Assembly: GCF_028621895.1 (NCBI RefSeq)
Contig: NZ_CP117520.1
Coordinates: forward strand, 806,001 to 870,000
From: Acinetobacter sp. GSS19
Lineage (GTDB): Bacteria; Pseudomonadota; Gammaproteobacteria; Pseudomonadales; Moraxellaceae
Direction: 5' to 3'
DNA length: 64,000 nt
In this document: piece after piece, positions 51,184 to 60,882 of the stretch
How positions within the stretch are numbered: the stretch's first letter is position 1
Layout: the number at the start of each line of letters is the position of its first letter
Notes under the pieces: model-generated
Told to the model about the DNA's origin: nothing
What the model saw: the letters and a program-made list of their open reading frames with translations, nothing else
Database searches by the model: none
Program-made: the position numbers and the translations under genes

Positions 51184-51747
51184 TTAGATTTTACCAACTA
51201 GGTCGATTGAAGGAGCAAGTGTTGCATCGCCTTCTTTCCATTTAGCAGGGCAAACTTCACCTGGGTGAGCGTGAACGTATTGCGCTGCTTTTACTTTGCG
51301 AAGAAGTTCTTGCGCATCACGGCCGATACCGCCTGCATTGATTTCAACGATTTGGATTTTGCCTTCTGGATCGATAACGAAAGTACCACGATCAGCAAGG
51401 CCAGCACCTTCAATTAATACTTCGAAGTTTTTAGCCAAAGTCCAAGTTGGGTCGCCAACCATTGGGTATTCGATTTTCTTGATTTCAGCAGAGCTGTCGT
51501 GCCAAGCTTTGTGAGTGAAGTGAGTATCAGTCGATACTGCATAGATTTCAACACCTAGCTTTTTGAATTCAGCGTAGTTGTCAGCAAGGTCACCCAATTC
51601 AGTTGGGCAAACGAAAGTGAAGTCTGCTGGATAGAAGAAGAATACAGACCATTTGCCTTTAAGATCAGCTTCAGTAAGGTCGATGAATTGGCCGTTATGG
51701 AAAGCAGTTGCTTTAAATGGTTTAACTTCAGTATTAATTAAGCTCAT
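51184..51747 (-). CDS. ahpC: Alkyl hydroperoxide reductase subunit C (peroxiredoxin)
   Basis: A 187-residue typical 2-Cys peroxiredoxin, the exact usual length when ATG 51747 (MSLINTEV) is used. The peroxidatic Cys lies in [14 protein letters not shown] near residue 47 and the resolving Cys in [10 protein letters not shown] near residue 166. It reduces H2O2, organic hydroperoxides and peroxynitrite, with AhpF as reductant. GGAGACA gives six bases of spacing to this ATG. Confidence 0.97.
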   Translation of the reverse strand: MSLINTEVKPFKATAFHNGQFIDLTEADLKGKWSVFFFYPADFTFVCPTELGDLADNYAEFKKLGVEIYAVSTDTHFTHKAWHDSSAEIKKIEYPMVGDPTWTLAKNFEVLIEGAGLADRGTFVIDPEGKIQIVEINAGGIGRDAQELLRKVKAAQYVHAHPGEVCPAKWKEGDATLAPSIDLVGKI

Positions 51748-52098
51748 CATTGTCTCCATGATTGAGATGATTATTGGATTTCGAGGTTTATCTTAAATAA
51801 CTTTGTGTTATTGGTGAAATAGTATTTTTTTATTGAAGGAATCGGAAAAATGAATTTTATCCGTTTCCCGGTGCTATTTCATCACACGCGCTGTTTTGTC
51901 TATTGAACTGGAATCAGATGATATCCATATGACAACTACATCGCGATTCTAGCGCTTTCAAATTTATGGGGACGAATGATCTTAATTCAAGGCCAGATAT
52001 TTCAAAAAAGAAAAAATATATCCCTGGTGGTTTGCTTTCTCTAGTCGGCATTCCCACGTAAAATAGGCGACCAACCTAGATTTTGTATATACAAGGAT
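51748..52098. other. Intergenic region between ahpC and hrpA
   Basis: About 350 bases, AT-rich, holding the divergent promoters of ahpC and hrpA. A 6-bp inverted repeat, AATAAC and GTTATT around TTTGT, lies at 51796-51812 near ahpC. It does not match the OxyR consensus of four ATAG/CTAT blocks, so no OxyR site is claimed. Ribosome site AAGGA precedes ATG 52099. No further gene is seen. Confidence 0.5.
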
Positions 52099-55000
52099 AT
52101 GAGCCCGGTGTTGAGTCATTTAAATGTAGATCAATTTGTCATGGCGCGTGACCGACATCGTTTAAATCGACTGCGTAAAGGTAAAGAAGCCCATCCAGAA
52201 GAATATCAGGAACTGTTTGAACGTTCCAACCATAAAGTCCGTGAACGTCTGGCTCGCATTCCACAGATCAAGCTGAACCAGGAACTGCCGGTGACCCAGT
52301 ATGCGGATCGGCTGATTCAGGCGATTCAGCAGCATCAGGTGATCATTGTGGCTGGTGAAACCGGTTCTGGTAAAACCACCCAGTTACCACAGATTGCCAT
52401 GTTGGCCGGTCGTGGCCTTACTGGCCTGATCGGTCATACCCAGCCGCGTCGTCTGGCGGCACGCAGTGTATCGCAGCGGATTGCCGAAGAAGTCGGGCAG
52501 CAATTGGGCGAAGCCATCAGTTTCAAAATCCGCTTTAATGAACAGGGTTCACAAGACTCAATTGTCCGTTTGATGACGGACGGGATTTTGCTAGCAGAAC
52601 TGGCCAATGACAAATATCTGAGTAAATATGACACCATTATCATCGATGAAGCGCATGAACGTTCATTAAATATCGATTTCATTATGGGTTATTTGAAGCA
52701 ATTGTTGCCAAAACGCCCTGATCTGAAAATCATTGTGACTTCAGCGACTTTAGACGTAAATCGTTTCAGCCAATATTTCAATAATGCCCCGATTTTTGAA
52801 GTCGAAGGCCGTAGTTATCCGGTTGAAGTGCGCTATCGTCCGATTTCTGAACTGACCATTGGCGGAAGTGACGATGATGACTTTGATGATTTCGAAGAAA
52901 ATCTGCCGCGAGCGGTGGTGCAAGCTGTGGAAGAGTGTTTTCAGGATGCCGAAGAAAAAGGCCATCCGGAACATGCTGATATTCTGATTTTTGCCAGTAC
53001 CGAGCAGGAAATTCGTGAACTGCAGGAAACCCTGCAGAAATACGGCCCACGCCATACCGAAATTTTACCGCTCTTTGCCCGTCTGGCCATTGCCGAGCAG
53101 CAAAAGATTTTCAGCCCGAGTGGTAAAGGGCGACGGATTATTATTGCCACCAACGTAGCAGAAACCGCGTTGACTGTACCCAATATACGCTATGTGATTG
53201 ATAGTGGTTTTGCCCGCATCTCGCGTTATAACTATCGTTCTCGTGTACAGCGTCTGCCAATTGAAGCCATTTCACAGGCAGCAGCCAACCAGCGTAAAGG
53301 CCGTTGTGGCCGTATTGCGCCGGGTGTTTGTATTCGTCTGTATAGTGAGGAAGATTTTCTCAGTCGTCCGGAATTTACCGAACCGGAAATCAAACGCACC
53401 AACCTGGCTTCAGTGATTCTGCAAATGCAGAGTCTAGGTCTGGGCTCACTGGAACAGTTTGACTTTATTGAGCCACCGGATCATCGTTTGGTCAATGATG
53501 GACGTAAGCTGCTGGTTGAACTTGGCGCACTGAATGAAAATAAAGGTGAACTGACCAAAGTTGGACAGATGATGGCGCGGATGCCAATTGACCCGCGTCT
53601 GGCCCGAATGATTCTGGGCGGTGCACATTTTGGTGTGCTGAAAGAAGCCTTGATCGTCGTGTCTGCGCTGGCGGTACAAGATCCACGTGAACGTCCGGCC
53701 GATAAACAGATGCAAGCAGATCAAAAACATGCCTTGTTTAAAGAAGCGGATTCCGACTTCCTGTTTTATTTAAAACTCTGGGATACGCTCAGCAACAATC
53801 AAGATATTCAAAGTGAAAACAAACGGCGTACTATTGCCCGTCAGCATTTTTTAAGCTGGTTACGCCTGCGTGAATGGAAGCAGACCCATCGGCAACTGGC
53901 CGAACTGGCTGAAGGTTTAAAGTTGTCGTTTAACGAAAAACCGGCCAGTTATGAGAATCTGCATCGTGCCTTGTTAACCGGTTTATTATCGTTTATTGCC
54001 AATAAAACTGATGAACGCAATGTGTTTATGGCGGTACGCCAGCAGAAAGCACGGATTTTCCCGGCTTCGACTTTGCACAAGACCAATACACCTTGGGTGA
54101 TGGCCTTCGAAATGGTAGAAACCTCACAGGTGTATTTGCGCACCTTGGCCAAAATTGAACCGGAATGGATTCTGCTGGCGGCACGTGACCTGCTGAAATA
54201 TCACTATTTTGAGCCGCACTGGTCGAAGAAGGCTGGAGTCGTACATGCTTATGCACAAATCTCGCTGTTTGGTCTGATCATCCAGCCGAAACAGCAAGTC
54301 AATTTTGAAAAAGTTGATCAGGCCGCCGCGCATGAAATTTTCCTGCGTGATGCACTCACTACTGGCAATCTTGGCATTATGCCGCCATTCTTGCAGCATA
54401 ATTTGCTCAAACTGGAAGAGGTGGAACGGGTTGAGGATAAATTGCGCCGTCGTGATCTGGTGGTGGATGAGGAAACTATTTACCAGTTTTATGCTGAGCG
54501 AGTTCCGGCTGAAGTGGCGAGCCGACGCTCATTTGAAGACTGGCGTGCCACAGTTGAGCCGAAAAATCCGCGTTATTTATTTGTCGAAGATGATGCGCTG
54601 TGGCTCAATGACCGGCCGACTACACAACAGTTCCCAGATTATTTACGTAATGGTGAGTTAAAGCTGGCGACCAGTTACCGCTTTGATCCAAGCCATGACG
54701 AAGATGGTGCGACCGTGAAAATTCCGTTACAGGCTTTGCCGCAAGTGGATGAAAACATCTGGTCGTGGGGCATTCCTGGTTGGCGTCAGGATTTGATTGA
54801 GGCCTTACTGAAAGCCTTGCCCAAGGACAAACGCCGCAATCTAGTGCCAATTCCGGATACTGCACGCAAGCTGCTACAAAAAATCGATGCGGTGCATTTG
54901 CGTGAACATCTGTTTAAGTTTCTAGCGTTCCAATTACGCGGTGAGCAGATCGCGGAAAAAGACTTTTCGTTTGAACGGGTCGAGCCCTATTTATTGCCTT

Positions 55001-55962
55001 TGATCAAGGTCGTGGATGAAAAAGGCCGGGTGATCGAGCAGGGACGTGATCTGAGTGAATTAAAAGCCCGTTGCCGTGTCGAAACTCATCGTCCTGTGAA
55101 GCAACTAAAAGGGGAGTTTAAAACCTTCCCGGAGAGTTTTGTTTTTGAAGCCAGCCAGAAAGTGACCGGGGTGGTGGTCAAGCAGTATCAGGCTTTGGTT
55201 GCTGCCAAAGCATTTGCAGAATTGGAGGCTAAGGATGAATCCGGTGTGGTGATTCATACCTTTAATGATCAGGCCGAAGCGATCCGCCAGCACCGTGAAG
55301 GGGTGATCCGTCTGATTCATTTGCAGTTGGGTGATTTAATCCGTCAGTTGAAAAAGCAGATTGCCAAACCGTTGGCACTTGCCTATTCGCCATTGGGGGA
55401 TAAAGCGCAACTGGAACAGATGCTGGTCTATGCCACCTTGCAATTGGCCATGGCGGATTTGCCGATCAATGCGGTTGAATTTCATCAGACCTTGGATACA
55501 GTGAAAAAGAGCTTCTTGTCGCAAGGACAGGAGGCACTGAAAATCTTGAGCGAAATTTATATCCAATGGCAAGAGATTCGACGCAAACTGTTAATGCTGG
55601 ATGCTGATATTTTTGGCCGTAGTATCGATGATGTTGAGGATCAGCTGGATTTAATGAGTCTGAAAGATTTTGTTTACTGTAAACAGGCCCGGACTTGGGT
55701 TGAATATCCACGCTATTTGAAAGCCTTGCTGATCCGTCTAGAGCGCTTGCCAAATAACTTACAGCGTGATGAACAGGCGATTATGCAAGTGGATCCCTGG
55801 ATGGATAAGTTATTCAACTTTAAAAATGAGGAACGTCTGCAAGATGAGTTGTACCCAATGGTGGAAGAACTGCGGATTTCCCTATTTTCACAGCCGATGA
55901 AAACCAAAATGCCAGTATCCCCAACACGTCTGCAAAAGATCTGGCAACAACTTGCGCTTTAA
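52099..55962 (+). CDS. hrpA: ATP-dependent RNA helicase HrpA
   Basis: A 1287-residue DEAH-box helicase, the usual length for HrpA. Walker A GETGSGKTTQLPQ lies near residue 95, the DEAH box IIDEAHERSLN near residue 189, and SATLDVNRFS and RKGRCGRIAPG motifs follow. The long C-terminal DUF3418-type region (residues 650-1287) is complete. It resolves RNA structures and acts in fimbrial mRNA processing in E. coli, and ribosome rescue from stalled complexes has been described. ATG 52099 gives the family-like start with AAGGA close. Confidence 0.97.
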   Translation: MSPVLSHLNVDQFVMARDRHRLNRLRKGKEAHPEEYQELFERSNHKVRERLARIPQIKLNQELPVTQYADRLIQAIQQHQVIIVAGETGSGKTTQLPQIAMLAGRGLTGLIGHTQPRRLAARSVSQRIAEEVGQQLGEAISFKIRFNEQGSQDSIVRLMTDGILLAELANDKYLSKYDTIIIDEAHERSLNIDFIMGYLKQLLPKRPDLKIIVTSATLDVNRFSQYFNNAPIFEVEGRSYPVEVRYRPISELTIGGSDDDDFDDFEENLPRAVVQAVEECFQDAEEKGHPEHADILIFASTEQEIRELQETLQKYGPRHTEILPLFARLAIAEQQKIFSPSGKGRRIIIATNVAETALTVPNIRYVIDSGFARISRYNYRSRVQRLPIEAISQAAANQRKGRCGRIAPGVCIRLYSEEDFLSRPEFTEPEIKRTNLASVILQMQSLGLGSLEQFDFIEPPDHRLVNDGRKLLVELGALNENKGELTKVGQMMARMPIDPRLARMILGGAHFGVLKEALIVVSALAVQDPRERPADKQMQADQKHALFKEADSDFLFYLKLWDTLSNNQDIQSENKRRTIARQHFLSWLRLREWKQTHRQLAELAEGLKLSFNEKPASYENLHRALLTGLLSFIANKTDERNVFMAVRQQKARIFPASTLHKTNTPWVMAFEMVETSQVYLRTLAKIEPEWILLAARDLLKYHYFEPHWSKKAGVVHAYAQISLFGLIIQPKQQVNFEKVDQAAAHEIFLRDALTTGNLGIMPPFLQHNLLKLEEVERVEDKLRRRDLVVDEETIYQFYAERVPAEVASRRSFEDWRATVEPKNPRYLFVEDDALWLNDRPTTQQFPDYLRNGELKLATSYRFDPSHDEDGATVKIPLQALPQVDENIWSWGIPGWRQDLIEALLKALPKDKRRNLVPIPDTARKLLQKIDAVHLREHLFKFLAFQLRGEQIAEKDFSFERVEPYLLPLIKVVDEKGRVIEQGRDLSELKARCRVETHRPVKQLKGEFKTFPESFVFEASQKVTGVVVKQYQALVAAKAFAELEAKDESGVVIHTFNDQAEAIRQHREGVIRLIHLQLGDLIRQLKKQIAKPLALAYSPLGDKAQLEQMLVYATLQLAMADLPINAVEFHQTLDTVKKSFLSQGQEALKILSEIYIQWQEIRRKLLMLDADIFGRSIDDVEDQLDLMSLKDFVYCKQARTWVEYPRYLKALLIRLERLPNNLQRDEQAIMQVDPWMDKLFNFKNEERLQDELYPMVEELRISLFSQPMKTKMPVSPTRLQKIWQQLAL

Positions 55963-56517
55963 GTAGCAAATAGAGCAAATCTATAGTGTGAAGATGAAGC
56001 AGTCGTCTGAATGAAATATGCAGCGACTGCTTCGCCTTGCTATTTGCACATAAGGGTATGTGGAATAAAAGCAGTATTGTGAGCAATATTTAAAACGCGC
56101 AAATGATTCTATATCTTCTCTATGAAATATCGGATCACAATTAAAAGGATCGATGCCTTTGTATGAGGTTTTGAGATGAGTCAGCCGAATGATTCTGATG
56201 ATCGCTCACATTGCGATATCAGGGTCACTCGAATTAAGCCATCACAATCCGATAGATCAGAATGATGAAAGTCGCAACGAGGACAATGAGAGACAGAATA
56301 ATCAAGATATTATTAGAGGAAAATTTCATCAGCAATGTTCTAGTTATTATTTAATATTTTATATAACAAAAACTTAACAAAAGAACAATCCGGTAGCTCT
56401 CTTTTTATATTGATTCAATTCGCCGAAGGATAAAAAAATTATCAGCGTGATTGATTGAGCGCCGAGCAAAATTGCGCATATGATAAGCCCTGAAAAATCT
56501 GAACACAGAATCAAATC
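55963..56517. other. Intergenic region between hrpA and the YbfF-like gene
   Basis: About 555 bases, AT-rich, without a clear terminator for hrpA. It contains one small membrane ORF on the minus strand (56234-56329). A 62-residue plus-strand frame over the same bases is its shadow and looks non-coding. Confidence 0.6.
56234..56329 (-). CDS. Very small hydrophobic membrane protein, 31 aa
   Basis: An ATG-to-TAA frame on the minus strand encodes MKFSSNN, then a strongly hydrophobic stretch from residue 8 to 26 (ILIILSLIVLVATFIILIY), then RIVMA. This is a single membrane segment with a basic residue on each side. The layout is like known bacterial micro-proteins and some type I toxins. No good ribosome site is seen before the ATG, so translation is uncertain. 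Confidence 0.42.
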   Translation of the reverse strand: MKFSSNNILIILSLIVLVATFIILIYRIVMA

Positions 56518-57282
56518 ATGTTATTGAATTATGACTTGCAGCCAGCAGCTGATACTGTAATTTCCGATGCCCCGACCATTGTCCTAATCCATGGACTCTT
56601 TGGCAGCATTGGCAATCTAGGTGTGATCGCGCGTGCCTTGAAGGAACGCTATCCTGTTTTACAGTTAGACATGCGTAATCATGGTTTATCACCACAATCT
56701 GAAGAAATGGACTATGCGCACATGGCTGCCGATGTCCGAGAAACATTGGATGCCCTTCGCATCGGATCCTGTATTCTGATCGGTCACTCAATGGGTGGAA
56801 AAGTGGCGATGCGGCTGGCCAATTTAATTCCAGAACGTGTAGAAAAGCTGGTTATTCTGGATATGGCACCCGTTGCTTACCAGGTACGGCAGCATGATGA
56901 AATCTTCAAAGCTTTATTTGCGGTGGAACAAGCCCGGGTCAGTTCACGCGCTGAAGCGACTCAAATTATGCGTCAATATTTGCAGCAAGACATGGTCATT
57001 CAATTTTTAATGAAATCTTTTGCTGCTGGAAAATGGCGTTTTAATATCCATGCGATCCAGGCCCATTATGCCGATATTCTGTCTTGGCAAATTCAAACCG
57101 CTTTTACAAAGCCAAGCTTGTTCATTCGAGGTGGGGTATCCCCTTATGTGCAGGAGCAGTATCTATCCGCGATTGAGGCTCAGTTTCCTTTGGCACAAGT
57201 GCAAATCATTGAACAGGCGGGACACTGGTTGCATGCAGAAAAACCAGATCAGGTAATTGATCTTATTCAGGAATTTTTGTAA
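56518..57282 (+). CDS. YbfF-like alpha/beta hydrolase
   Basis: A 254-residue esterase. The oxyanion segment is VLIHGLFGSIGNLG near residue 22, the nucleophile Ser is in LIGHSMGGKVAMRLA near residue 89, and the catalytic His lies in QAGHWLHAEKPD near residue 237. It resembles the acyl-esterase/thioesterase YbfF of E. coli; the natural substrate is unknown. The ribosome site before ATG 56518 is weak. Confidence 0.88.
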   Translation: MLLNYDLQPAADTVISDAPTIVLIHGLFGSIGNLGVIARALKERYPVLQLDMRNHGLSPQSEEMDYAHMAADVRETLDALRIGSCILIGHSMGGKVAMRLANLIPERVEKLVILDMAPVAYQVRQHDEIFKALFAVEQARVSSRAEATQIMRQYLQQDMVIQFLMKSFAAGKWRFNIHAIQAHYADILSWQIQTAFTKPSLFIRGGVSPYVQEQYLSAIEAQFPLAQVQIIEQAGHWLHAEKPDQVIDLIQEFL

Positions 57283-57365
57283 GAACACAGGTAGATTATG
57301 TTGGGTAATCTACCTGAATAGATGGGGTATTTAATTGCTATTATTTTTAGTTGAATGGGAGATGT

Positions 57366-57887
57366 TTATATTCTTTCAGTCCTAATCCAAGGCTGCCAGC
57401 CAGGTGATCTGCTCAGGCCATAAGAGCGGATATATTCAATAAACTGGTTTTGTTCGTTGACATGCAAGGGAGCGTCGGACAATTCTAATTTCTGAAAACG
57501 AAAATGTTTACGAACCTTGCCTGCGAAGGCTGAAGAGCCGAAAGCCAAATCTTCAAAACTCCCCCACCATTCAAGAATCAACATGTCCTGGAACTGCCGG
57601 TTGATTTCTTCACGTAATTCACTGGTGAGTGTTTCATGGGTTAAATCATGCAACATGGGCCAAACTACCTGATAGAGTGCCTTTAATTGACGACGGTCTA
57701 ATTGAAACATCAGCATTTCAATTTCAAGCAGGTGATCACTCAAATCTGTAGGGTTTTCAAACCATTTAAAGACGCATAAATTTTCGAGTGCAAAGGCACC
57801 CCGGGCAAAATAGCCACAACTGTTCAATGTAGGACAAAAGTCGGTAGCGACTTCTCCCATACTGACGGCAACTGAATTTTCTATCAT
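57366..57887 (-). CDS. Hypothetical protein, 173 aa
   Basis: A cytoplasmic-looking protein with helical, acidic segments (LLEIEMLMFQLDRRQLKALYQ, then ETLTSELREEINRQFQD) and an aromatic run EWWGSFEDLAFG. Three Cys lie in the first 40 residues (FCPTLNSCGYF, ENLCVF). I recognise no family. The ATG at 57887 lies in AT-rich sequence with no visible ribosome site; a later Met at residue 10 is possible. Its upstream region is the long AT-rich gap before the TonB receptor. Confidence 0.7.
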   Translation of the reverse strand: MIENSVAVSMGEVATDFCPTLNSCGYFARGAFALENLCVFKWFENPTDLSDHLLEIEMLMFQLDRRQLKALYQVVWPMLHDLTHETLTSELREEINRQFQDMLILEWWGSFEDLAFGSSAFAGKVRKHFRFQKLELSDAPLHVNEQNQFIEYIRSYGLSRSPGWQPWIRTERI

Positions 57888-58271
57888 ATTTAATAATATT
57901 TAATTCGTATTAAAAATCATAAATACCTAAAAAATAATTGAATGTAAATATCTTAAATTTAAGCATTTTGTTTTAATTTTTTTGAATCGTGATCACATTT
58001 ATATTTAAGTTGCCTATTAGTGATGAATATCACAATGAACTTTTTGGCGATTTATCAAATTTTGAGCAATCTACTTTTTCTTGATGATTGAGGTGCTTAG
58101 TCACAGCCGAATTGCTGAACCTAACTATAAATTGAAAGAACATTCACGGAAGTTATAAATAACTGATCTTTAAGTTTAAGCCGTAAATAAATGTGTGAGC
58201 AGTATTTTCTGTCATTACAAAAGAAACATGTGTGCTGAATCTTATGTTTTGGCCCATTTATTGAGTAGAGT
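57888..58271. other. AT-rich gap upstream of the 173-aa gene
   Basis: About 380 bases with no supported gene. AGTGA-N6-TCACA at 58019-58034 resembles a CRP/Vfr site (one mismatch to TGTGA-N6-TCACA), and GTGATCAC occurs about 30 bases before it. Both are weak evidence. No hairpin other than the terminator that follows is visible. Confidence 0.35.
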
Positions 58272-58301
58272 TAAAAATACCCGCTTATTTGAGCGGGTAT
58301 T
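58272..58301 (-). terminator. Intrinsic terminator of the TonB receptor gene
   Basis: AATACCCGC and GCGGGTATT pair over 9 bp around an 8-base loop, followed by TTTTT on the minus strand. Confidence 0.88.
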
Positions 58302-58337
58302 CATGCAAGCATTTGGTGCTAGCGGTTTAATGGGATA

Positions 58338-60398
58338 TTAGAATTTCTTTTCCAGGGTCAACCATACACTCGGGATGGAAGAGTTCACTCGGGATTCATA
58401 GAGCGTACCATCGGATTTTTGGGTCAAAAATTCCTTGTAATCTGTTGCCAGAATATTGCGAGCCGTCAAAGTTGTGCCCCAACCCTGTCCGAGTTTTTTG
58501 CTTACACTGAGATCCAGGTTTATACGTTGATTGGTGGTACGTTCATAAGGTTGATTGTTCAAGGCACGAGTAAATTTTGGTGTGTAATTCAGATTGAAAC
58601 TGGTGGAGAGCTGCCAAGGCTGGTAGCTATAAGATAGACCCATGCTGGCAGTGTACGGTGCAACATCGCTCGCCAGACGTTCACCGGTCGTATCATTGTC
58701 AATTTTAGCGCGAATGCTGGAAAGTTGCCCATTCAGCATTAAAGGGTGACCTGTAGCCGTTTGTTTGATGGCATAACGCCCAGAAATTTCAACCCCATAA
58801 GCGGTTGCTTTGCTCTGGTTTTGAGGGCGCTGCACGTAACGGTCACCTTCGAGAGTAATCACGTTTTCGATATAATCCACAATGTTGCGCTGGAAAGCTG
58901 TCATATTCATACCACCTGATGAGGTGTTATAGCCTAAAGTGGTTTCAAGTGCAGTGATTTTTTCCGGTTTTAAAGCAGGATTTCCGCCGCGATCGGGGTT
59001 GTTCAGGCTACCGGCATCGCTATCTGTGGAGATGCTGATCGTGGGTGCTAAACGACTGCTTTGCGGACTTTGAAAAGCACGGCTCAGGTTGGTTTGTAAT
59101 GACCAGGCATCGGTCAATTCAAAGCGATGTGCCAAGACAGGACTAAAATGCTGATCATCATAATCGACCAGTCCTCTGCGTTGAATCCATTCCTGCCGAG
59201 CCCCCAACGTTAAGGTTTGTTGCGGGGTAAAACGCCAACTGCCCTCACTATATAAAGCATATCGCCGTTCATCCAGTGTCTCAGCTACATTGCTTTTCAG
59301 TTCATTACTGCGCAAATCTGTGCCAAATTTGATCTGTTTATCATCATCCAGCTTGCGCAAGCCATCATAAGCCAAGCCATACTCATGAATTGTTTCATCG
59401 GTATAGATTGAACGATCCAAAGAACGGGTTAATTGGGTTTCTGTCTGGCGCTCAGTAGAGAGACGCACTTTATCTGAAGCGTGATTGGCATTGCGTTCAT
59501 AACGTGTGTTTAGCCTTATACTGCTGTTGTCATCATCCTGTAATTGTCCGTTGCGTTGACCCCGACTTTGCATATCACGATAAAACAGTTCAGCGACCAG
59601 TTTCTGTTCATCATCCAGACTATATTCAACACGTGGTGCCAGCATTTGCATCACCCGGTCGGTGACACGTTTCTGCACGGTGCTTTTTCCCGTGTGATCG
59701 GTGGTCTGACTCATCGCTGTGGTATCTAGCCACATCTGATTGGCATACAGGCTATAGCTCCATGCATTTTGGCGACCATCGGTTTGTACACTGAGTTGTT
59801 TACGCATTTCCTGTTCTTGGCCAGAATCAACTTCGCCATAACCGATGCGAATATTGCCATTGATTAGAGCATCAAGCGGTTCTTTTAAAATAATATTGAC
59901 GACCGCTGAAGAGGCAACTGAAGCCTGTGCCACACTAGGCTGTTTGACAATCTCGATCCGTTCAATCATATCAGTGGTAATGCTGTCGACGACCGACATG
60001 CCACCACGTGGACCACCTTGTACGGGTTCTCCGTTAATCAGGAAAGTGGGGCCACCTCCACCGCGAAAGCGCATCCCTGAGGCTGCACTATTGCCACGTG
60101 GGCCTTGTCCGGGTGCAGGTAATTGGAAACCGGCGGCACGCCGTAACGCATCACTCACTGAATGATCGCCATATTGCAACATTTCTTCGCGTGTCACGAC
60201 CGTTTTGGCGACGGCGCTAATGTCTTTGCTCTGGTTGTCAGGGCTGGCCTGAAAAGTCAGGGTTTTGAGGATCTGTGGAGTAGATTCGGTTGTTGGTGTT
60301 GCCGAAGGCATTGTGTCTGCTGCCCACACAGGCGAGGTGATGGCAAGGAGGGCTAAGCTCAGCGACGTGATTTTCCTTTCAATGCGTTGAGACTTCAT
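58338..60398 (-). CDS. TonB-dependent outer-membrane receptor
   Basis: A 686-residue receptor. Signal peptide residues 1-27 (ending SPVWA), then a plug domain (about residues 55-170; AVAKTVVTREEML, SDALRRAAGFQLP, FLINGEPVQGG, IERIEIVKQPS), and a beta-barrel ending in Phe (WLTLEKKF). It probably takes up a ferric siderophore or another iron compound, but the ligand cannot be read. A glycine-rich plug stretch (PGQGPRGNSAASGMRFRGGGG in two parts) is unusual. ATG 60398 is used; TTG 60404 lies before it. A Fur-like palindrome lies upstream. Confidence 0.92.
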   Translation of the reverse strand: MKSQRIERKITSLSLALLAITSPVWAADTMPSATPTTESTPQILKTLTFQASPDNQSKDISAVAKTVVTREEMLQYGDHSVSDALRRAAGFQLPAPGQGPRGNSAASGMRFRGGGGPTFLINGEPVQGGPRGGMSVVDSITTDMIERIEIVKQPSVAQASVASSAVVNIILKEPLDALINGNIRIGYGEVDSGQEQEMRKQLSVQTDGRQNAWSYSLYANQMWLDTTAMSQTTDHTGKSTVQKRVTDRVMQMLAPRVEYSLDDEQKLVAELFYRDMQSRGQRNGQLQDDDNSSIRLNTRYERNANHASDKVRLSTERQTETQLTRSLDRSIYTDETIHEYGLAYDGLRKLDDDKQIKFGTDLRSNELKSNVAETLDERRYALYSEGSWRFTPQQTLTLGARQEWIQRRGLVDYDDQHFSPVLAHRFELTDAWSLQTNLSRAFQSPQSSRLAPTISISTDSDAGSLNNPDRGGNPALKPEKITALETTLGYNTSSGGMNMTAFQRNIVDYIENVITLEGDRYVQRPQNQSKATAYGVEISGRYAIKQTATGHPLMLNGQLSSIRAKIDNDTTGERLASDVAPYTASMGLSYSYQPWQLSTSFNLNYTPKFTRALNNQPYERTTNQRINLDLSVSKKLGQGWGTTLTARNILATDYKEFLTQKSDGTLYESRVNSSIPSVWLTLEKKF

Positions 60399-60469
60399 AA
60401 TCAATCCAGCGAGTTCATATATGAGAGATTTTGTGGAAGCTTAACGTAAAATTATGAAGAAAATGAGAG

Positions 60470-60487
60470 GAATAGTAATTTCTATTC
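60470..60487 (-). promoter_or_regulatory. Fur-like palindrome upstream of the TonB receptor
   Basis: GAATAG and CTATTC flank an AT-rich centre in an 18-bp near-perfect palindrome, 72 bases before the receptor start. Its position near a promoter of an iron-receptor-like gene suggests Fur control. The match to the classic Fur consensus is only partial, so this is an inference. Confidence 0.4.
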
Positions 60488-60882
60488 GCATTTATAAGAA
60501 TTTTATAGCTCAGTTGAGTTGTGAAACTAGAGGAAGGCCACATGTAACATATCTTTTTAGTCTAGGTGTATGGGGGAAAAACTGTTTTGTCGTAATGCAA
60601 CAAGCCCCTGACTTGAGATCAGGGGCTTGAGGGTATTAGGGTTTGGGGGTACTCTTTTTCGAGCTTCCTGCATTTGACTTATAATTATTGTTTTATGTCT
60701 GTAGAACATCCTGTTCCGCATGTCTTAAATATAGAAAAAATGGCACCAAGAATAAAGCCGACAAAAACGCTTTGAGTTGTAATCTTTGGCTTACATTAAG
60801 CCAATATTGTGTGTTTGAATCGTCCGATTCATGTTTGAGAAAAAACTCGAAACAATTTTAAGGCTGGATTGTTTATTTATAA
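60488..60882. other. Gap between TonB receptor and frmR
   Basis: About 395 bases between divergent genes. It holds an orphan 11-bp hairpin (60601-60629), a smaller palindrome GAATCG-TC-CGATTC (60817-60830), and a minus-strand frame with a hydrophobic segment but no start codon (about 60690-60800), which may be a gene remnant. No complete gene is visible. Confidence 0.5.
60601..60629. repeat. Orphan GC-rich hairpin
   Basis: CAAGCCCCTGA and TCAGGGGCTTG pair perfectly over 11 bp around a 7-base loop. Neither side has a T-run, and both flanking genes start rather than end here. Confidence 0.8.

Noticed and set aside
51796-51812. OxyR operator for ahpC
   Set aside because: Only a single 6-bp inverted repeat, AATAAC/GTTATT, is seen; it does not fit the OxyR pattern.
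51850-51906. 18-residue ORF upstream of hrpA
   Set aside because: It is too short, with no ribosome site, and lacks a hydrophobic or other protein-like pattern.
56189-56377. 62-residue plus-strand ORF after hrpA
   Set aside because: Composition is unlike a protein, there is no ribosome site, and it overlaps the more plausible minus-strand hydrophobic ORF.
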